From positions 1 through 7,209 of the forward strand of contig CAIZGQ010000759.1 of the NCBI GenBank assembly GCA_903932565.1: a stretch of DNA of 7,209 bases, in the 5' to 3' direction. The notes under the pieces were generated by a model. That model worked only from the letters and a program-made list of their open reading frames with translations. It searched no databases and had not been told where the DNA came from. This stretch comes from an uncultured Hyphomicrobiales bacterium. Lineage in GTDB: Bacteria; Pseudomonadota; Alphaproteobacteria; Rhizobiales; Beijerinckiaceae. Below, piece after piece: positions 5,562 to 7,209 of the stretch (the stretch's first letter is position 1; the number at the start of each line of letters is the position of its first letter). Made by a program: the position numbers and the translations under genes.

Positions 5562-6061
5562 GCCGCACCGTATCAATCCAATTGACAATCAATGGTCGGG
5601 CAACGTCGCTTGATGTCGACACGCGGGTGAATCTTGCCGACACGCTTCGACACGTGGCCGGACTGACCGGCACACATGTGGGCTGTGAGCATGGCGTGTG
5701 TGGTGCTTGCACGGTGATCGTCGACAATCGACCGGTGCGCTCTTGTTTGATGCTGGCTGTGCAAGCGGAGGGCACAAACATTGAAACGATTGAGGGCCTT
5801 GCCAACAACGGCGAGTTGTCGACGTTGCAAAAGGCGTTTTCTGAACATCATGCGCTTCAGTGCGGCTTTTGCACGCCTGGCATGTTGATGACGATTGAGT
5901 CTTTGTTGCGCGAAACGCCCGATCCCACGGAGGAAGACGTGCGCATCGCGCTGTCAGGAAATCTCTGTCGCTGCACAGGCTATCAAGGGATTGTCGAGGC
6001 AACCCTTGCGACGGCAAAAACACTGCGTCAGGAAAAAGCATTGGGAGCAGTTGCGCCATGA
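5558..6061 (+). CDS. [2Fe-2S] (small) subunit of a molybdenum hydroxylase, CoxS-like
   Basis: This 167-residue protein starts at a GTG that overlaps the upstream stop (GTGA), with GGGAG six bases before it. The N-terminal plant-ferredoxin-type cluster is C43-x4-C48-x2-C51-x11-C63 (GCEHGVCGACTVIVDNRPVR). The C-terminal helical domain holds the second cluster: QCGFCTPGM with C102 and C105, then GNLCRCTGY with C137 and C139. All eight ligands are present, as is Gln101, which in relatives lies between this cluster and the molybdopterin. It carries electrons from the molybdenum centre of the large subunit to FAD of the medium subunit. Its length is normal for the family. It ends in an ATGA overlap with the large-subunit gene. 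Confidence 0.96.
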   Translation: MSRTVSIQLTINGRATSLDVDTRVNLADTLRHVAGLTGTHVGCEHGVCGACTVIVDNRPVRSCLMLAVQAEGTNIETIEGLANNGELSTLQKAFSEHHALQCGFCTPGMLMTIESLLRETPDPTEEDVRIALSGNLCRCTGYQGIVEATLATAKTLRQEKALGAVAP

Positions 6062-7209
6062 GTGCACGCTATTTCGGCGCTTCAGTTGCGCGGCTGGAAG
6101 ATCCGCGCCTTGTGTCAGGCGCTGGTCGATATGTGGACGACATCTCACCAAACGGCTTGCTGCATGCGGCATTTGTGAGATCGCAATTGGCCCACGCCAA
6201 CATCCGCCATTGCGATCTCACCGCTGCGCGCGCCATGCCTGGTGTGGTCGGCGCCTTCACAATGGCCGATTTTGCAGATCTTGCAGCGGGCCCCATGCCT
6301 GCACTTGTGCCGCACCCGCTCTTGAAGACGCCTATTACGCCGTATCCTTTGGCGCTCGAGGAAGTTTGCCATGTGGGCGAGGCAATTGTCATCGTGGTGG
6401 CAACATCCCGCGGTGCCGCAGAAGATGCAGCGGCAGCCGTCGTTCTTGATCTTGAAGAATTGCCTGCCATTGCTGATGCAATTGCCGCGGTGAAGCCCGG
6501 TGCTCCCCGCGTGCATGCAAATCGCGAGAGTAATCTGGCCGCGACCCTCAAGGCTGGCTTCGGCAAGATCGATGACGTCTTCGCCAAGGCAGATCATATC
6601 GTGAGTGAAACCATCACGACCCATCGTGGTGGGTGTCATTCGATGGAATGCCGCGGCGTGGTTGCGTTGCCCGGCTCGCAGGATGACGCGCTGACAGTCT
6701 ATACATCTTCACAATCGCCTTACCTCGTGCGCCGAATTCTCGCTGCTTATTTGCAGCGTGATGAGCGCAACGTTCGCGTTGTGGCGCCAGATGTTGGTGG
6801 CGGCTTTGGGCCCAAGGCAAATGTCTATCCCGAAGAAATCTCCGTTGCGCTCGCGGCTCTGAAACTCCATCGTCCCGTGAAATGGATTGAAGATCGTCAG
6901 GAACATTTCGTTGCAACCACGCAGCAGCGTGATCAAGTCTGGCAAATTGATCTGGCATTCAGCGCGCAAGGCAAGATGCAGGGACTTCGCGCCAAAGGTG
7001 TGCACGACAATGGTGCCTATGCGCCCTACGGTTTGATTCTTCCAGTCAACGCGATGGGTTGTTTTCCGGGTCCTTACGCACTTGAGGCGGTGGATGTCAC
7101 GCTCGACGTGGTTCTGACCAATATGGTGGCAACAAGCCCTGTGCGCGGAGCTTCTCGGCCAAACGTTGCCTTCATCCTCGAGCGCATGGCAGACCGCGTT
7201 GCCTTGCAC
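6058..7209 (+). CDS. Molybdopterin-binding (large) subunit of a xanthine/CO dehydrogenase-family hydroxylase (3' partial)
   Basis: The frame starts at an ATG overlapping the small-subunit stop (ATGA), with GGGAG ten bases upstream. It stays open to the window end, showing 384 of an expected roughly 780 residues. The N-terminal domain begins SVARLEDPRLVSGAGRYVDD, standard for the family. Cofactor-binding segments follow: SSQSP with Gln219, GGGFGPKANVYPEE (247-260), and the loop PVRGASR (361-367) at the position of AYRCSFR in true CO dehydrogenase or AYRGAGR in form II relatives. The CO dehydrogenase Cys is absent, so CO oxidation is unlikely. Where relatives usually have MEPRG, this protein has SMECRG (C198), preceded by C193. 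The enzyme probably hydroxylates an aromatic, N-heterocyclic or aldehyde substrate in the cytoplasm; the substrate cannot be deduced here. Confidence 0.94.
   Translation, partial: MSARYFGASVARLEDPRLVSGAGRYVDDISPNGLLHAAFVRSQLAHANIRHCDLTAARAMPGVVGAFTMADFADLAAGPMPALVPHPLLKTPITPYPLALEEVCHVGEAIVIVVATSRGAAEDAAAAVVLDLEELPAIADAIAAVKPGAPRVHANRESNLAATLKAGFGKIDDVFAKADHIVSETITTHRGGCHSMECRGVVALPGSQDDALTVYTSSQSPYLVRRILAAYLQRDERNVRVVAPDVGGGFGPKANVYPEEISVALAALKLHRPVKWIEDRQEHFVATTQQRDQVWQIDLAFSAQGKMQGLRAKGVHDNGAYAPYGLILPVNAMGCFPGPYALEAVDVTLDVVLTNMVATSPVRGASRPNVAFILERMADRVALH

Noticed and set aside
6709..7209. 166-residue - strand open frame inside the large-subunit gene
   Set aside because: The + strand encodes conserved molybdopterin-binding motifs throughout this stretch.
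6058..7209. True carbon monoxide dehydrogenase
   Set aside because: The M-S-L order fits, but the AYRCSFR loop with its catalytic Cys is absent (PVRGASR instead).

Overview
The window looks like chromosomal DNA from an alphaproteobacterium, most likely of the Rhizobiales/Hyphomicrobiales type. This is inferred from the moderately high GC with mixed codon use, the secreted Pro/Ala-rich protein style, the GntR/FCD regulator beside a CoxMSL-type molybdenum hydroxylase, and close gene packing with ATGA/GTGA overlaps. No database search was possible, so taxonomy is an inference. I see no mobile element, CRISPR array, tRNA or rRNA.

Region 1 (1-1630, + strand) is a tight membrane redox operon, joined by ATGA overlaps. 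It begins with the 3' part of a gene whose product carries ferric-reductase/YedZ-like membrane helices fused to a Rieske [2Fe-2S] domain. Next comes a singly membrane-anchored protein of unknown function with a striking C-x3-C ... H-x2-C-x3-C signature. A 78-residue protein with two membrane helices ends the set. The upstream part, probably the rest of the haem-binding membrane domain and perhaps a catalytic partner, lies outside the window.

Region 2 (1631-2996, + strand) holds two secreted proteins of unknown function. One is a 162-residue periplasmic protein. The other is a 215-residue protein with an 18-bp tandem repeat encoding a Pro/Ala linker before a beta-rich domain. A strong hairpin terminator follows the second gene.

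Region 3 (2997-7209) is a catabolic-looking cluster. An alpha/beta hydrolase on the - strand faces away from a GntR-family FCD regulator on the + strand, with a 162-bp divergent control region containing palindromes. The regulator is followed by three overlapping genes for the FAD (M), [2Fe-2S] (S) and molybdopterin (L) subunits of a xanthine dehydrogenase/CO dehydrogenase-family hydroxylase. The L gene runs off the window end. Its active-site loop reads PVRGASR, not the AYRCSFR of true CO dehydrogenase, so the substrate is probably an organic molecule such as an aromatic, N-heterocycle or aldehyde. The reasonable picture is that the regulator senses a small carboxylate or aromatic effector and controls both the hydroxylase and the hydrolase.

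The points most worth a second look are the hydrolase with Gly in place of the catalytic Ser, the Cys4-His membrane-anchored protein coupled to the Rieske fusion, and the unusual active-site residues of the molybdenum subunit.
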